Source of the DNA: Ligula intestinalis
Lineage: Eukaryota > Platyhelminthes > Cestoda > Diphyllobothriidea > Diphyllobothriidae
Direction: 5' to 3'
Assembly (NCBI GenBank): GCA_036362985.1
Contig: JAYGXS010000010.1
Coordinates: forward strand, 6,731,591 to 6,795,590
Length of the DNA stretch: 64,000 bases
Part shown: positions 54,414 to 64,000 of the stretch, piece by piece
Position numbering within the stretch: position 1 is the first letter of the stretch
Layout of the letters: each line of letters opens with the position of its first letter
Translations under genes and position numbers: made by a program
The notes under the pieces: model-generated
Databases searched by the model: none
What the model was told of the DNA's origin: nothing
What the model saw: the letters and a program-made list of their open reading frames with translations, nothing else

Positions 54414-55915
54414 CCAAGAAACCGAAGAGCAAATGCTCCAACGAAGGCACGAAGACGCGATTCGCCATCAAACAAATCGCTGCTCAAAAACTGAAGTCCA
54501 AACACAGCAAAGAAGAGAGCTTGGTAGGAAAAGAGATTCGTAACGTCGGCAAACCGAATGACCTAGACGTAGAACTGAACGTCTGTCTATGCAAGCATCA
54601 CAAAGAGCGGATCAAAGGCCCACCGATGCTGAAAACTCAAGTTCGCAACCACTTCACATGCGGTTTGTCGACCCTGTCCCGTGAATTGCTTCCATAAATG
54701 CTCAAGTATGGAACAAAGCCTCACTCAATTACAACCCAAGTCTTTTTTATGCGGGAGATGCAAATATTTTCATTAAGAAGGTGGCGGAAGTTTTCGGGCA
54801 TTGTCAGACGAAAAAAATGGATTGGTGAAACAAACGGCATGTGCTGTTTCAACGGCAAAGTTCTCCTGCATAACTTCCCCCATCCACCAGAAATACTACA
54901 AACATTGCTTGCTGGTGGTAACGAGGACTCGAATAATTTTCTTTCAAACATTAGAAAGCACAGCGGGGCGTTTCAAATGTCCTCGTTTGGTGCCAACATT
55001 GTTCATAAGGTTAGATTTATGCCAACCTTCAAGGTGGAAGGCCAAGTTTGCGACCGGATTGGATCGTTACTACCTCCTCCTGCTGGCGAGCCGAAATTTC
55101 TGCAAGTATCCATCGTAAAAGATATCAACCTGCAGGTTCGGAGCTGGGCCTGTGTGTACCCAGACTTGAAGCATCACATTATATTGTCCCTTTAAGACAT
55201 GCTACTCCAACGCAACAGCTACGTTAACAGTTTCAAGTCCGCCACAGGATCGCCATGATTTGTCCGCACGGGTATTTCAGCTTAAATTGAAAGCCATGAT
55301 AAAATAACACACAAAATTCAAAATTTTCGGTGACGTTCAGTGTCATACGTACACTGAAGAGTGGCAAAAGAGAAGACTGCCCCACGCTCATATTTTGGTC
55401 TGGCTAAAGGAAAAACTGCACTCTACTGATGTCACCAAATTCATATGCGCAGAGTTGCCTGACCGGTCCGTTGACCCTGTTCTGCTTGAAACGATCAAAA
55501 CTCAAATTTTGCATGACCCATGTGGTCAGATAAATCCCAACATTCCTTGCATGAATGATGGTAAATGTACCAGGATATATCCCAAGCGATTCCTAGGTGC
55601 AACTCACACTGATGGTGATGCATACCCTATCTACAGAAGGTGACAACCTGAGATTGGCGGACTCGAAGCAGTTATCAATGAAAGGCAAAATAGTGGGGTG
55701 GTAATTGATAACCATTTGATTGTGCCGTATTGTCCCCTACAGTCAAAAGTATTCAACGCCCACATCAATGTTAAATTTTGCAACTCCGTGAAGTCCATCA
55801 AGTACGTCTGCAAGTATATCAACAAAGGTTCTGCCCCCTTAACGTAGTTCCATTACTGGCAATGCCACATGTTCTGCATCACAGCTATGTACAAAGAGGA
55901 AGTTCAGAGGTATTA
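54414..55915 (+). pseudogene. Helitron Rep (replication initiator) region
   Basis: The N-terminal part (54414-54690) reads QETEEQMLQRRHEDAIRHQT, RERLSMQASQRA-like repeats and HMRFVDPVP. Then comes the Helitron-like N domain: GMCCFNGKVLLHNFPHPPEI, NFLSNIRKHSGAFQMSSFGA, FMPTFKVEGQVCDRIGSLLP and EPKFLQV. Next is the HUH motif as KRRLPHAHILVWLKEKL at 55370-55415 (both His of H-A-H kept), DPCGQINPNIPCMNDGKC, YPKRFLGATHTDGDAYPIYR and the tyrosine block KSIKYVCKYINKGS. This is the rolling-circle nicking enzyme of Helitrons. It is broken by several frameshifts and stops, and the helicase is missing after about 55915. Confidence 0.9.
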
Positions 55916-56042
55916 ACATTTATTTCCCTAATAAAATTGAACTAAACTTAATTATTTTAAGAGGCTCTCAAATACGGTTTACCTACATAAGGGACAACAG
56001 CATATAAGGAAGCCCAAGGCGAAGCCGGGCTTCCGCACTAAT
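55916..56042 (+). mobile_element. Helitron 3' terminus: hairpin plus CTAA-T
   Basis: A perfect 8-bp stem GGAAGCCC (56008-56015) / GGGCTTCC (56027-56034) with an 11-base loop is followed three bases later by CTAA at 56038-56041 and a T. Helitrons end in CTRR preceded by a short hairpin and insert between A and T. This marks the end of the element whose Rep lies upstream, with the helicase deleted between. Confidence 0.75.
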
Positions 56043-56080
56043 TATTATTAAATAAATTATGACTATTGTAGAAGGGCATA

Positions 56081-57141
56081 TTAGAGGAAGATACAGAAAG
56101 AACGGCTGAATTGTGGCATGGAAAAACCAGGAGGGTGCATAAAAATAGGGTTTTGAGGCATTATATCATAATTCGACGGAAAAAATGTCTTTGAAAACTG
56201 CATGACTGGTTTTGAAAAACGGTCAACCTTATTAGATGGCTTAATAATTTGGGCATGTTGCTGAGTTTTGGGGTAAGGAAAAGCACTAGATTGAGCGTCT
56301 GCGTCTGTTTTAGATGTTGAGTTGTTATCAGAAATCAAATTGCCAAATTTGACAACTGACGTAGATTTACTAGGGGCGTTCATAGGTTTACTGAAATTTA
56401 AAGCTATCACAGACGTGATTGGCTTAAAAGGAAAATAACTTGGCGATGCTACAATTTCATTCTTATCAGGAGTAAGGTGAATAGGAGAAGTATCCGGTGA
56501 AATTGACATTGATCCAGAGGGACGTGGGCTTACCTGTGCGGGAGGGCCGGTCTCAGAGACAACTTTGGTTTTTGTCGAAGTAAAGTTAGTGTCCTCATTT
56601 GCTACTTTGGGTAAAACCCGACGCTCCATTGGCATTTTATCTCTGCATACGTTAAGTTTATTTTCCTTGAAATATTTGGCTGAACGCTCATGTTGAGAGA
56701 AGATAACGTATACTTATATCGCCGAAAAACGTTTTGCGAGAATCGGCGGGTTTTGACTTCGAGATGAGAGTCTTTTATCTTCTGCAATTTAAAAATTATA
56801 GCCACAAGAGTAAAGAAACTGAAATGCAACATCTAGAGGTTGTTTATCTTTTGAAACATTTTTAAAAAGAATATTAAAATCTCTTTTTGGCCAATCACGG
56901 GTCTCAGAAGACATCATACTGATGAAAGGCTCTAGTTTCTCACATTGCTGAGAAGTGAGTGTAGATACCTTTCCATCAAGGATGGCACCAAAAACAGTAA
57001 ACACACAAGCATATTGGGTATAAAACTTTCTTAAGTTTTCTAAACCATCAAGATCAAGCTTCTCCATGCCTAGAATGGGTTTAAGTTAGAAGAACTAACA
57101 TTACGGGGTGATTTAAGGCTCAGTTGTGGCTTAGGTATCAT
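56081..57141 (-). CDS. Element X ORF (longer copy), function unknown
   Basis: ATG at 57141 (MIPKPQLSLK) opens a frame through ILGMEKLDLDGLENLRKFYT, YACVFTVFGAILDGKVSTLT, SMMSSETRDWPKRDFNILFK and DVAFQFLYSCGYNF to a stop at about 56789. The same frame then continues with a second stop near 56725 into FSQHERSAKYFKENKLNVCR and the Pro/Ser-rich C-terminus (56635-56081) with SPRPSGSMSISPDTSPIHLT and FMHPPGFSMPQFSR. Short introns at the two stops are possible (ttgcag and aagtat borders), or they are mutations. The N-terminal 75 codons and 300-bp leader recur at 32941-33550. There is no known domain. It could be a gag-like or ORF1 protein of an undescribed element. Confidence 0.5.
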
Positions 57142-57540
57142 ATTGAATAAGAGGTAAGTGATAGGATATGTTCTGAGTAATGTTATGCACAAACTTTCGG
57201 CAGAAAAATTGAACTATCGAAGAGGTTACGCAGGACGAAAATTATCTCAAATAGTATATCGAGTACTATAAACTATTTCTTGCTGGAAATTGATATATTA
57301 CCAAATTTTCAGATCGTATTCAATATTCACGCAAAAGATTTCTTGCTTTTTACGTGAATCTACCGGAACTAGGATGATGAACTAGGATGTTGGTGAAATA
57401 GTATAAAACTGTATATTTTCACCTATAGGTAAAAAAAAACAACTACTGGTATGTGCAGTTTCAGTGCGAGTGTTAGTATGTTAAGCAGAAAAATTCATAT
57501 CCACCAACATATCGTCATTTTAAAATAATAGCCAACACTC
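57142..57540 (-). mobile_element. Element X, conserved non-coding leader
   Basis: The minus strand matches 33060-33360 for about 300 bp up to the ATG. Beyond 57440 the words aattcatatccaccaacata and tcgtcattttaaaata match 38509-38550, showing another shared repeat at the element edge. Confidence 0.65.
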
Positions 57541-57699
57541 GCTGAAATGTGTGGTGATCAGTCCATTCTCCTCGTCTTCTTCTCTACCTGTTATGTTCAG
57601 ACAATCGTCCATATGATATGTCTAAGCCATATCTACCTTGAAGTTTTGTTGGTAATCTACATGTCGATGTATGAAGCGAGATAGTTTGGGAGTGTCAAT

Positions 57700-57970
57700 T
57701 ATTGAAAATATTTTCGATCTTCAAAAAGCGAAGAAGCTTGATGAAATGCCATTCTCCCCACCCAGGTGAGGATCCTGCGACACTGTTTTTTGTAAATGCC
57801 CGAGAGCTGCACAAACAGCTACTTTCCCAGTTATCGTTTGATACTGCAGTACTTCTCTCAGACTGCAAAACAGCCCAAATTACGCTGTCGCACAAACACG
57901 GTAGGCGTTCACATGCTCCCAATTACAGGCCCGTCAATACAAACTCCGTCTACTGCAAAGTTTTGGAGTA
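57700..57970 (+). pseudogene. CR1-like RT fingers fragment
   Basis: A frame includes AQITLSHKHGRRSHAPNYRP and VNTNSVYCKVLE, the RT block that normally reads NYRPISLTS...KI(L/M)E. Upstream residues are not conserved. It belongs with the fragment at 58550-59205 across an interruption of about 580 b. Confidence 0.65.
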
Positions 57971-58549
57971 GATAATATAAATATTATTGGCAATCCACCA
58001 CCTCTTGCCCAATGCGCGATGCACCTTTCTAACAGAGGTCTGAAGCGTAACGGATTTGCTTTAACCGGAGAAAACCTTTTAAAGAGCATCATATGCCAGG
58101 GCATTGTGTATGTGGTTAATATTGGTTTCGCGGGCTTTCGAATTTAAACTGCCTTTCACATTTTTGCTTCATTCACATGGGAATTTATTCAATAACTCAT
58201 CGTCCATTTTTCTGCTTTGCTTTTCTGAATTTATGATCACTTAGTCATCTCTACGGTACACTAGTAGCTATTTGAATGAACGAAAACTTCAAATTTTATC
58301 GACAACAGCCAGTGATGCCAGTTGTTGCATTTTGCATCCCATTTGTTGCAGTTGTAACTCGCACACGTCCACATCTGTCCGTAAGAAGCCCAGAAGAGAA
58401 AGAAAACACAGTGAAGGACGGCAATTGCAATATTGCGCTAACTATTGACATCAATGTAAATTCCAGAGTTCATGTCGACAAAACGCCGCTCTTTTCTAAT
58501 AGTGTTGTCGACATTGTCTCACTTACTTTATAACATCCATATAAGGCTG
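57971..58549. other. Sequence interrupting the CR1 RT fragment
   Basis: No family recognised. The 85-codon frame at 58276-58533 is anonymous. Confidence 0.35.
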
Positions 58550-59205
58550 CATGGATTCATAAGAAATCGGTACGTTGGTCAATGTGGTCTATATTGACTT
58601 CAGCAAGGCATTTGACAAGGTTCCACACAGACGACTGATATCAAAAGCTGCATCAATGGATGGGACTGAAAATGGTTATGTAACTTTTTAACTGACAGAC
58701 GGCAGCCTGCTTGCATCGCAGTCATCAAACCAGAATGGAAAACCATTTCCAGTGGGGTTCCAAAGGAAAGTTTATGGGTCCCATTCTGTTTTTGGTGCTT
58801 GTGAGCGACCGCTTTGATTTCCCTACCTGTGAGAAAGTCATGTTTGCAGACGATCTAAAGATCTGTAACTCAATCAAAAGCTTGGATGGTGAGCAGAGCT
58901 TACAAAATTCCTTGGAACACTTGCAAACTGGTGTGAAAAATGACATCCCTAGCTCATCTTCAACAAAGGAAATGTCACCATCTACGGCCCATTTACAGAA
59001 AGCTGATACTCTTTGAGTATGGCTACTCCATCGAAGGTCACCTACTTGGGCAACTTAATGATTTCAAGAGCCTATATGTATGCATGACGTTCAGTCTCAA
59101 ACGTTCAACGCACGGTGGAAAAAAACTAAAAAGAAGGCTATAGGCATCATAGTTGTGATCAGGAGATACTTCCTCTGTTTCGATGCGGAACTTTTTGGGC
59201 GAGTC
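58550..59205 (+). pseudogene. CR1-like RT core fragment
   Basis: Frames give TLVNVVYIDFSKAFDKVPHR and RLISK (RT motif with catalytic Asp), GPILFLVLVSDRF, KVMFADDLKICNSIKSL (catalytic FADD), and KVTYLGNLMIS, followed by AIGIIVVIRRYFLCFDAELF. Several shifts are present. At 59205 an LTR fragment begins. Confidence 0.8.
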
Positions 59206-59295
59206 TATCGCGGAGAGTTAAGTGAGTTAAACTCTAGCAATGGTGATCTTCAGACAACAGTTCCTTAGCAAAGAAGATTTTGGTGAGACCAGAAG
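59206..59295 (-). mobile_element. LTR fragment of the CsRn1-like family
   Basis: The minus strand holds gtctgaagatcaccattgct, agagtttaactcacttaact and ccgcgata, matching the 3' end of LTR copy 4 (catggtctgaagatcgcagt, gggttcaactcacttaaccc, tgcgata). It is inserted in the CR1 fragment. Confidence 0.65.
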
Positions 59296-59349
59296 AGTAG
59301 AAATGTTTTATTTTTCAAACAGTGGAACGGAGAATAAGCAGGGAGAAAT

Positions 59350-59920
59350 TAGACTACGGAGAGCACGTCCTTCTGCTAGAGCAGTGCAGTCTGAAGTGCG
59401 GGAATAGTTAAAAGAGCCCAAAGCAAGCATACTGCAAGTCAGCTTCAAGATGCTGATTTGCTCGACCAGCGTGGTATTCATGTATGCGCTCTAGCTACCC
59501 GAGGGCAAAGGTTACGCCTCGCATGCAGACATCGGCCATCGCGCTGGGTCGAGTGACTGTGCGGCAAAAATTATCCGCCCACGAGACCACGTCTGTAGCG
59601 ACTCACGTTTGGAGGAGTTAGACTGCGGAACCGCTACAAGTGATCAGAACATTCATTCGGCCGACATATGAACATTGTGTCCAGGCGTGGTGCCCTGGAT
59701 GAAGTAATATCAGGCTTTGCTGGAGAGATTTCAACGAAGGGCTACTAGATTAGTCAGCAGATTAGGGGTCATCCATTTGAAGGTCGACTAGAAAGGCTTT
59801 CGAACAGATGGCTGATTTCTTTAAATTGGCAGGAACGACATATCACCGGGTTCCTCTATACAAGCTTAAAACATCATACCAAGCCAGAAGTGCGGACTAA
59901 ATTTTTCTCCAACTGGGTTT
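59350..59920 (+). pseudogene. CR1-like RT C-terminal fragment
   Basis: Plus frames give DYGEHVLLLEQCSLK-like sequence and FIRPTYEHCVQAWCPG (the FVRPxLEYCxQxW block) near 59650, then FERLSNRWLIS-type and ISPGSSIQA-type decayed sequence. It continues the same element as 58550-59205 beyond the LTR fragment. Confidence 0.6.
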
Positions 59921-60655
59921 TTGAAACCTACAACAAATTAACTTTACTTGCTGACCAAACATTTGACAGGCAACAACGATTTTTATAATGTACATATATG
60001 GCTTTGAAGCATATACATGAATTGAAATAATCTATCTGTAAATAGGGTTTTCGAAGTCTCTGCCTACCTCCCTTATATACGCTTAATAAAAACTTTCAAG
60101 CTAAAGGATTTTTCAATGAAGTGACATCAGTTTATGATATCAGTGATAAAACTCATACCAGTTTACCTATTTATACATCCAAGTGCTGGCAGTGCTAAAT
60201 TTCCTGGACTTTATTACGGGCTGAACCACTAAGACTGCATTACCCCAGCCTTTGGAAGACTGCGTATGGGCCATAGTGTCTAAACATATGCAAAATGTTT
60301 ATCAAAAACAAAGCATATGGTCACCGGCTGGTCCATGGCTACATCAAATGGCCGAGTTGTAATTTTTCTGTGGTATGATACCCTCAGTCTGAAATAAAGC
60401 AAAAAAGGTATTTTGGTAAGTAAACGTCAGTTAAGTGCAATACCTGCTTGAAGGATCCATATAAACATGATCTATCTGCATTTTACTTTGAATAGCACAA
60501 AAGAAAGGTAAACGATGCATAAATTAAGTCGTCTGAGTGACGAAGTTTGGATCACTTTCAGTCAAGGTTCACGGGCGGGCTTCAAGTTTTTCTTTTACAC
60601 TCGATCGTACGGCATTTGAAGACATTAGTAAATGCCTTCTCGAGATACAGTTTGT
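59921..60655. other. Unassigned intergenic sequence
   Basis: AT-rich, no gene or repeat recognised. Confidence 0.4.
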
Positions 60656-60840
60656 CGGATTTGTGGTCGGTGTCCGCCAATTCTATCTGCGGATGACTCA
60701 GAACACGATAGCATTGCCTATGATTAAGAATTCTCGACGGAATATGAAACGTCAGGACAATAAAACCCTTTTTCCAGTAGTCGTATCTTTTTCTTCTGAA
60801 TTGCTTCCTAAAAATCGCATATTCACCTCTATTGGTGATT
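60656..60840 (+). pseudogene. Penelope-like 3' tail fragment
   Basis: Reads MIKNSRRNMKRQDNKTLFPV, then PKNRIFTSIGD, parallel to the tails at 26880 (RQDIKSLVPV, GTRIFASIS) and 19035 (RQDNKPLVPM). An AATTC-TCGACG-GAAT-type hairpin followed by GAAACGTCAGGAC lies at 60733-60760, again hammerhead-like. Confidence 0.55.
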
Positions 60841-61077
60841 CATTCGTCAAAAAATTTACGCGGAACACCACAACTTCATCATATACTCTTAGTATATTTT
60901 GGTTGAGCGAGGTGTAGGGCAATGCATCCGTCACATGCCCGTTGTCAAGTAAGTGGTGTTTCATACGTCAAAAAATTTACGCGGAACACCACAACTGCAT
61001 CATATACGCTTAACATATTTTGGTTGAGCGAGGTGTAGGGCGATGCATCCGTCACATGCCCGTTGTCAAGTAAGTGC
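60841..61077 (+). repeat. 121-bp tandem duplication
   Basis: The segment gtcaaaaaatttacgcggaa...cccgttgtcaagtaagtg starts at 60846 and again at 60967 with only a few differences (about 95 percent identity by eye). It immediately follows the Penelope-like tail, and the first copy overlaps its last codons. Confidence 0.9.
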
Positions 61078-61559
61078 TATCCGCGTGCCGCGGTGACGAG
61101 GCTATTGGCACTGAAGTCAGGTTGCTCGTGGGATGAGCCCTGAGGGACCTTATGTGTAGCCAATTTGCAGGCTAACCGATGGTGATGTAAATTCCAAGAT
61201 TTCGTCAACGAAGAAGGCTTTAAGTGCAAGCGGCCGCTTATGGTGTGCACACTCTATTATTCCTGACAAAGGGTTATCAAATGCAGTCTATTTTCTGCTG
61301 TAGTGTATATTATTCTGGATAACCCGTACATGTTTATGTTACCGAAGATATTTGGATGCGAAATTACCAACCCGTGCATATTGACGGAGCTGTTGAAGCT
61401 GTTGAGGCTTTTTTACTCCAATCATGCAAAACGTCATAGCAAGAACGCAACTGAAAACTTTCTAGTGTAGGCTAACCCCTAGTGAGTAATTTACCAGGCT
61501 ATCCTAGCGGAAAAAGCGGAAAAACGGTACATGAGCATAACAATGAAGGTTAGGAAATA
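61078..61559. other. Unassigned intergenic sequence
   Basis: No feature recognised. Confidence 0.4.
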
Positions 61560-61650
61560 ATACAACTCACTTAGATCCTTCACGATCCTTGCCAGCAACA
61601 GCCAAGAAATCGACTTGCCAAAAGATGACTTCTTGAAGACCAGGATCCAA

Positions 61651-61666
61651 GTTCGTTGGGTCGCAA
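61651..61666 (-). promoter_or_regulatory. Candidate primer-binding site of gypsy G2 (degenerate)
   Basis: On minus, TTGCGACCCAACGAAC follows the LTR end CACCA directly. It resembles a TGGCGACC-type site with one change. Its presence downstream of an LTR that itself follows a polypurine tract is notable. Confidence 0.4.
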
Positions 61667-61927
61667 TGGTGAGATTTGAGAGAAATCTCGTTTGTGAATT
61701 GCTGTTGGATACTCCTGAGCACGGGAATGATCACCAGAAAAAGGTGTCGTTGAAGAGCTGGAAACAGCGGCAGGTGAGAAGAGAAATTGAGCTGTGAAGA
61801 GTTGTTAACAAGATAGTTGCTAGCAAAGAGCACACGGTCGGAAATGGATGTGCTGCATTCCCATTAAAACAAATTTTTGGAAAATTGAGAAAATTAAACA
61901 ACGCATAAGTTGAGCTAAGAGCCCACA
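61667..61927 (-). mobile_element. Gypsy G2 LTR
   Basis: On minus it runs from TGTGGGCTCTTAGC to CTCACCA (261 bp, TG...CA ends). It is preceded by ctggtgggggagtta, a polypurine tract (61930-61940). A degenerate primer-binding site follows it. Confidence 0.6.
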
Positions 61928-63170
61928 TAACTCCCCCACCAGAGCGTTTGTGAAAAACAAACGCTCGATAAAAAAGAATGTACAAAAATGTTAAACAAAA
62001 AAAATCTCGCAAGTTGGTAGGAAAACGATTATGTCTACCAGAACGAGTGGAAGGGGTGGGAGGAGGGGGTGAGATTGATGGGGGTAGGTTCGGGTGGGGA
62101 GGCTAGCAGTGACGTACCTAACGCGGCGAATATCGATCCGGTTTAGCTTTGAGGGCGTAAGTGAGAGGTTTGTGATCCGTGTGGACCTGAAAGTCTCTCT
62201 CCTCGAGCAGATGAGAAAAATGTCGGATATCCAGGAAAATGGCGAGAAGTACACGCAAGAAAATACTATAGAGAGTCTGCGCCGGCTGAAGCTTTTGAGA
62301 GAAGAAGGCTTGCGGCTGAATCTAGCCGTGGACCTGCTGCTGCAGAACTGCGCCGACGACAATGTTTGAGGCATTGGTGGTCAGAATAAGCTGTTTATCA
62401 GCATCGGTGCTCAGATGATGAAGCAGAGTGACATCCGCGAGTGCTTTCCTGGCTGCCTCGAATGCTTCAAGAGCAATGGGTAAAATGTGAAGCGACTTGG
62501 CCTTTGACTTCAAATGATGCGTCAAATGTGCCAGGGTGGCGGTGCAATTTGGTATAAAACGCCGGTAGTAGTTGATTAGGCCGATGAAACAACGGAGCTG
62601 AGTTATGGACTTCGGGGCTGGAAAAAACAACACGCTTCGCATCTTCTCTGGAAGGGGTGTGATCCCATGTTGTTCAAGATGATGGCCAAGGAAATCCAGA
62701 GAAGTGACGCCAAAAAGACACTTATCGACGTTTAGCTGTAGATCATTTTGTTAAAAACGATCGAAAACTTGGCGTAAGTGCTCCACGTGTTCATCGGGGG
62801 ACGGGCTTGCGACAAGGATGTCATGGATGTACACAAACGTGAAGGAGAGACCGCGCAAAATGTAATCGACAAAACGCTGAAATGTTTGGGCCGCGTTCCG
62901 CAAACCAAAAGGCATGCGAAGAAATTCGGACAGGCCGCATGGTATCGTGACGGCGGTTTTAGGGATGTCCTTCTCCGCGACTGGTATTAGGTAGTATGCT
63001 CGTATGAGGTCAATCTTGGCAAAAATCGTCTGACTATCTTACATATGTGAAAAGTCATGAACATGAAGAATCATGTACCGTTCCGGGACTGTAGCTCAAT
63101 TGAGAGCCTGATAATCACCGCATGGCTGCCAATCATCGGATGACTTTGTGAGAACCATGTGTATCAGTAT
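61928..63170 (-). pseudogene. Gypsy G2 pol: RT and RNase H, integrase deleted
   Basis: Minus order: MVLTKSSDDWQPCGDYQALN, FAKIDLIRAYYLIPVAEKDI, KTAVTIPCGLSEFLRMPFGL, RNAAQTFQRFVDYIL, FTFVYIHDILVASPS (YxDD altered to YIHD), CLFGVTSLDFLGHHLEQHGI, then FPAPKSITQLRCFIGLINYY, RRFIPNCT, TNASNIVVGAVLQQ, FFSQKLQPAQTLYSIFLRVL and FQVHTDHKPLTYALKAKPDR. A jump follows to TRSGRHNRFPTNL, a CsRn1-type Pol C-terminus, so the integrase (about 1 kb) is deleted. Several stops and frameshifts and the active-site change make it dead. Confidence 0.88.
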
Positions 63171-63183
63171 CAGTATCAGTATA
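63160..63183 (+). repeat. (ATCAGT)n short repeat
   Basis: Four near-perfect copies of a 6-bp unit at the 5' edge of the gypsy G2 pol relic. Confidence 0.85.
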
Positions 63184-63689
63184 TTGAGGGTATGTAGGAA
63201 AAATTCCTTTGAGTGCCATATTTGTACATATGTGCAGTGGAAGCAAAAAATTTGTTGCTTAGACTGTTGGCGAGGCCAGTTGTCCTGAGTCATAGGATGA
63301 AAATAGGAGCAGACAGTGAAAAAACTTCTCAGCGATTTTTAGGAGAAAAACTGTCGCCCTTGTGGGGGTAATGCGTGGGATTTAGGAGAAAAAAGGGGGT
63401 TCCCTCTGGGGGGGCATTGCAAAGGTTCCCAGGATCATCACCGTGTGGAAGCCACGTCCTGATTCTTCCTTGCTGATTGCAGAGTCCGCCACGGAACTGG
63501 AAAAACAGAGGCATCCGTCCAGATCGTCGACAGTCCGCTTTGGATCGAACCAAGGGTGACTGTTTAGACCGGCAGGTCTGGCTGATAAGATCGCCAGCAG
63601 GTAATCACGGTACGCAGCTAGCCAAGTAGGGAAGACCGCGGAGACCTTCGCATGAGGCTATGCGTGGGAGGGCGTTATCAATAGCAAAC
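63184..63689 (-). other. Probable CR1 3' UTR and junction
   Basis: The 74-codon minus frame (63553-63329) contains GTFAMPPQREPPFF-like sequence in another frame, with G-rich runs. It lies directly after the CR1 C-terminus and is probably its 3' UTR. No independent gene is supported. Confidence 0.35.
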
Positions 63690-64000
63690 GTGAATGGATA
63701 TAAAAACTAATACTACTGAAAACTTGGAAGTAGTATTATTGTTATTGCAAATTGTCAGTTTCGATCCATCGTGCACTGCTATATCGATCCAGTTTTTGCT
63801 TAAAACCCTCTAGCGATTCCGACATAACAACGTCCTGAGGAAGCGCATTCCACGCTCCGACCACCCTTTTTGAAAAGAAGTGTTTCCGAGCGTCCAGCCT
63901 GGCCCCTGTCACCTTTAATTTGAGGGGATGACCCCTCAGATTCGTGGTCGTTGCTAATTCGAAAAAATCCCCTGATATAAGACAGCAGTCTTGAAGGCGT
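63690..64000 (-). pseudogene. CR1-like element, RT C-terminus (C-type), cut by the window edge
   Basis: Minus frame from the window edge: RLQDCCLISGDFFELATTTN, LRGHPLKLKVTGARLDARKH, FFSKRVVGAWNALPQDVVMS and FKQKLDRY. The same order is found in element C at 47282-47620. It continues beyond the window. Confidence 0.85.

Overview
The window looks like flatworm (platyhelminth) nuclear DNA, most likely from a tapeworm of the diphyllobothriid (Spirometra-like) type. The organism call is an inference. It rests on the mix of CR1-like, RTE-like and 2A-carrying non-LTR elements, Penelope-like elements with GIY-YIG domains, LTR elements with a tRNA-Trp-type primer-binding site, a Helitron, and the near absence of host exons. 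Three runs of N (12208-12217, 26216-26315, 41433-41532) mark assembly gaps. There is nothing prokaryotic: no operons and no CRISPR.

Host genes. Two candidates stand out. (1) Three exons on + (1437-1639, 3562-3812, 5457-5635) with GT-AG borders and matching intron phases encode a coiled-coil, low-complexity and C-terminal membrane-anchor tail resembling a golgin-84/CASP-type Golgi protein. (2) A 60-codon single-pass membrane microprotein lies on - (30848-31030), with a splice-acceptor-like site one base before its ATG, as expected for spliced-leader trans-splicing. A third, unexplained coding-like family has three diverged copies on - between 12.2 and 15.6 kb.

Layout. 1-5.6 kb: golgin-like gene, with a non-LTR RNase H relic and inverted copies of a dispersed repeat in its introns. 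6-9 kb: tandem repeats, a gypsy RT relic (-) and an RTE endonuclease relic (+). 10-12.2 kb: LTR copies, a tRNA-like sequence and a palindromic element. 12.2-18 kb: the unknown three-copy family, a 566-bp TIR element with telomere-like repeats and a 1-kb foldback. 19-27.3 kb: Penelope-like fragments, solo LTRs with PBS, a 2A-PHD-endonuclease non-LTR element and hammerhead-like hairpins. 27.3-30.8 kb: no gene recognised. 31.5-34.3 kb: defective gypsy element carrying an insertion of unknown element X. 34.7-40 kb: CR1-like elements, nested. 41.6-44.7 kb: a second gypsy 5' region and two opposed Penelope-like relics. 45.4-54.4 kb: CR1-like element C inserted into CR1-like element B, plus an inverted C-type 3' end. 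54.4-56 kb: Helitron Rep fragment with a recognisable 3' terminus. 56-57.4 kb: the longer copy of element X. 57.7-64 kb: CR1 RT relics, a Penelope tail, a 121-bp duplication, a gypsy pol relic and a CR1 C-terminus.

Almost every mobile-element ORF is broken by stops, frameshifts, insertions or deletions, so the region reads as layered, mostly dead transposon sediment around a few host exons. All family assignments come from reading motifs by eye; no database search was run.
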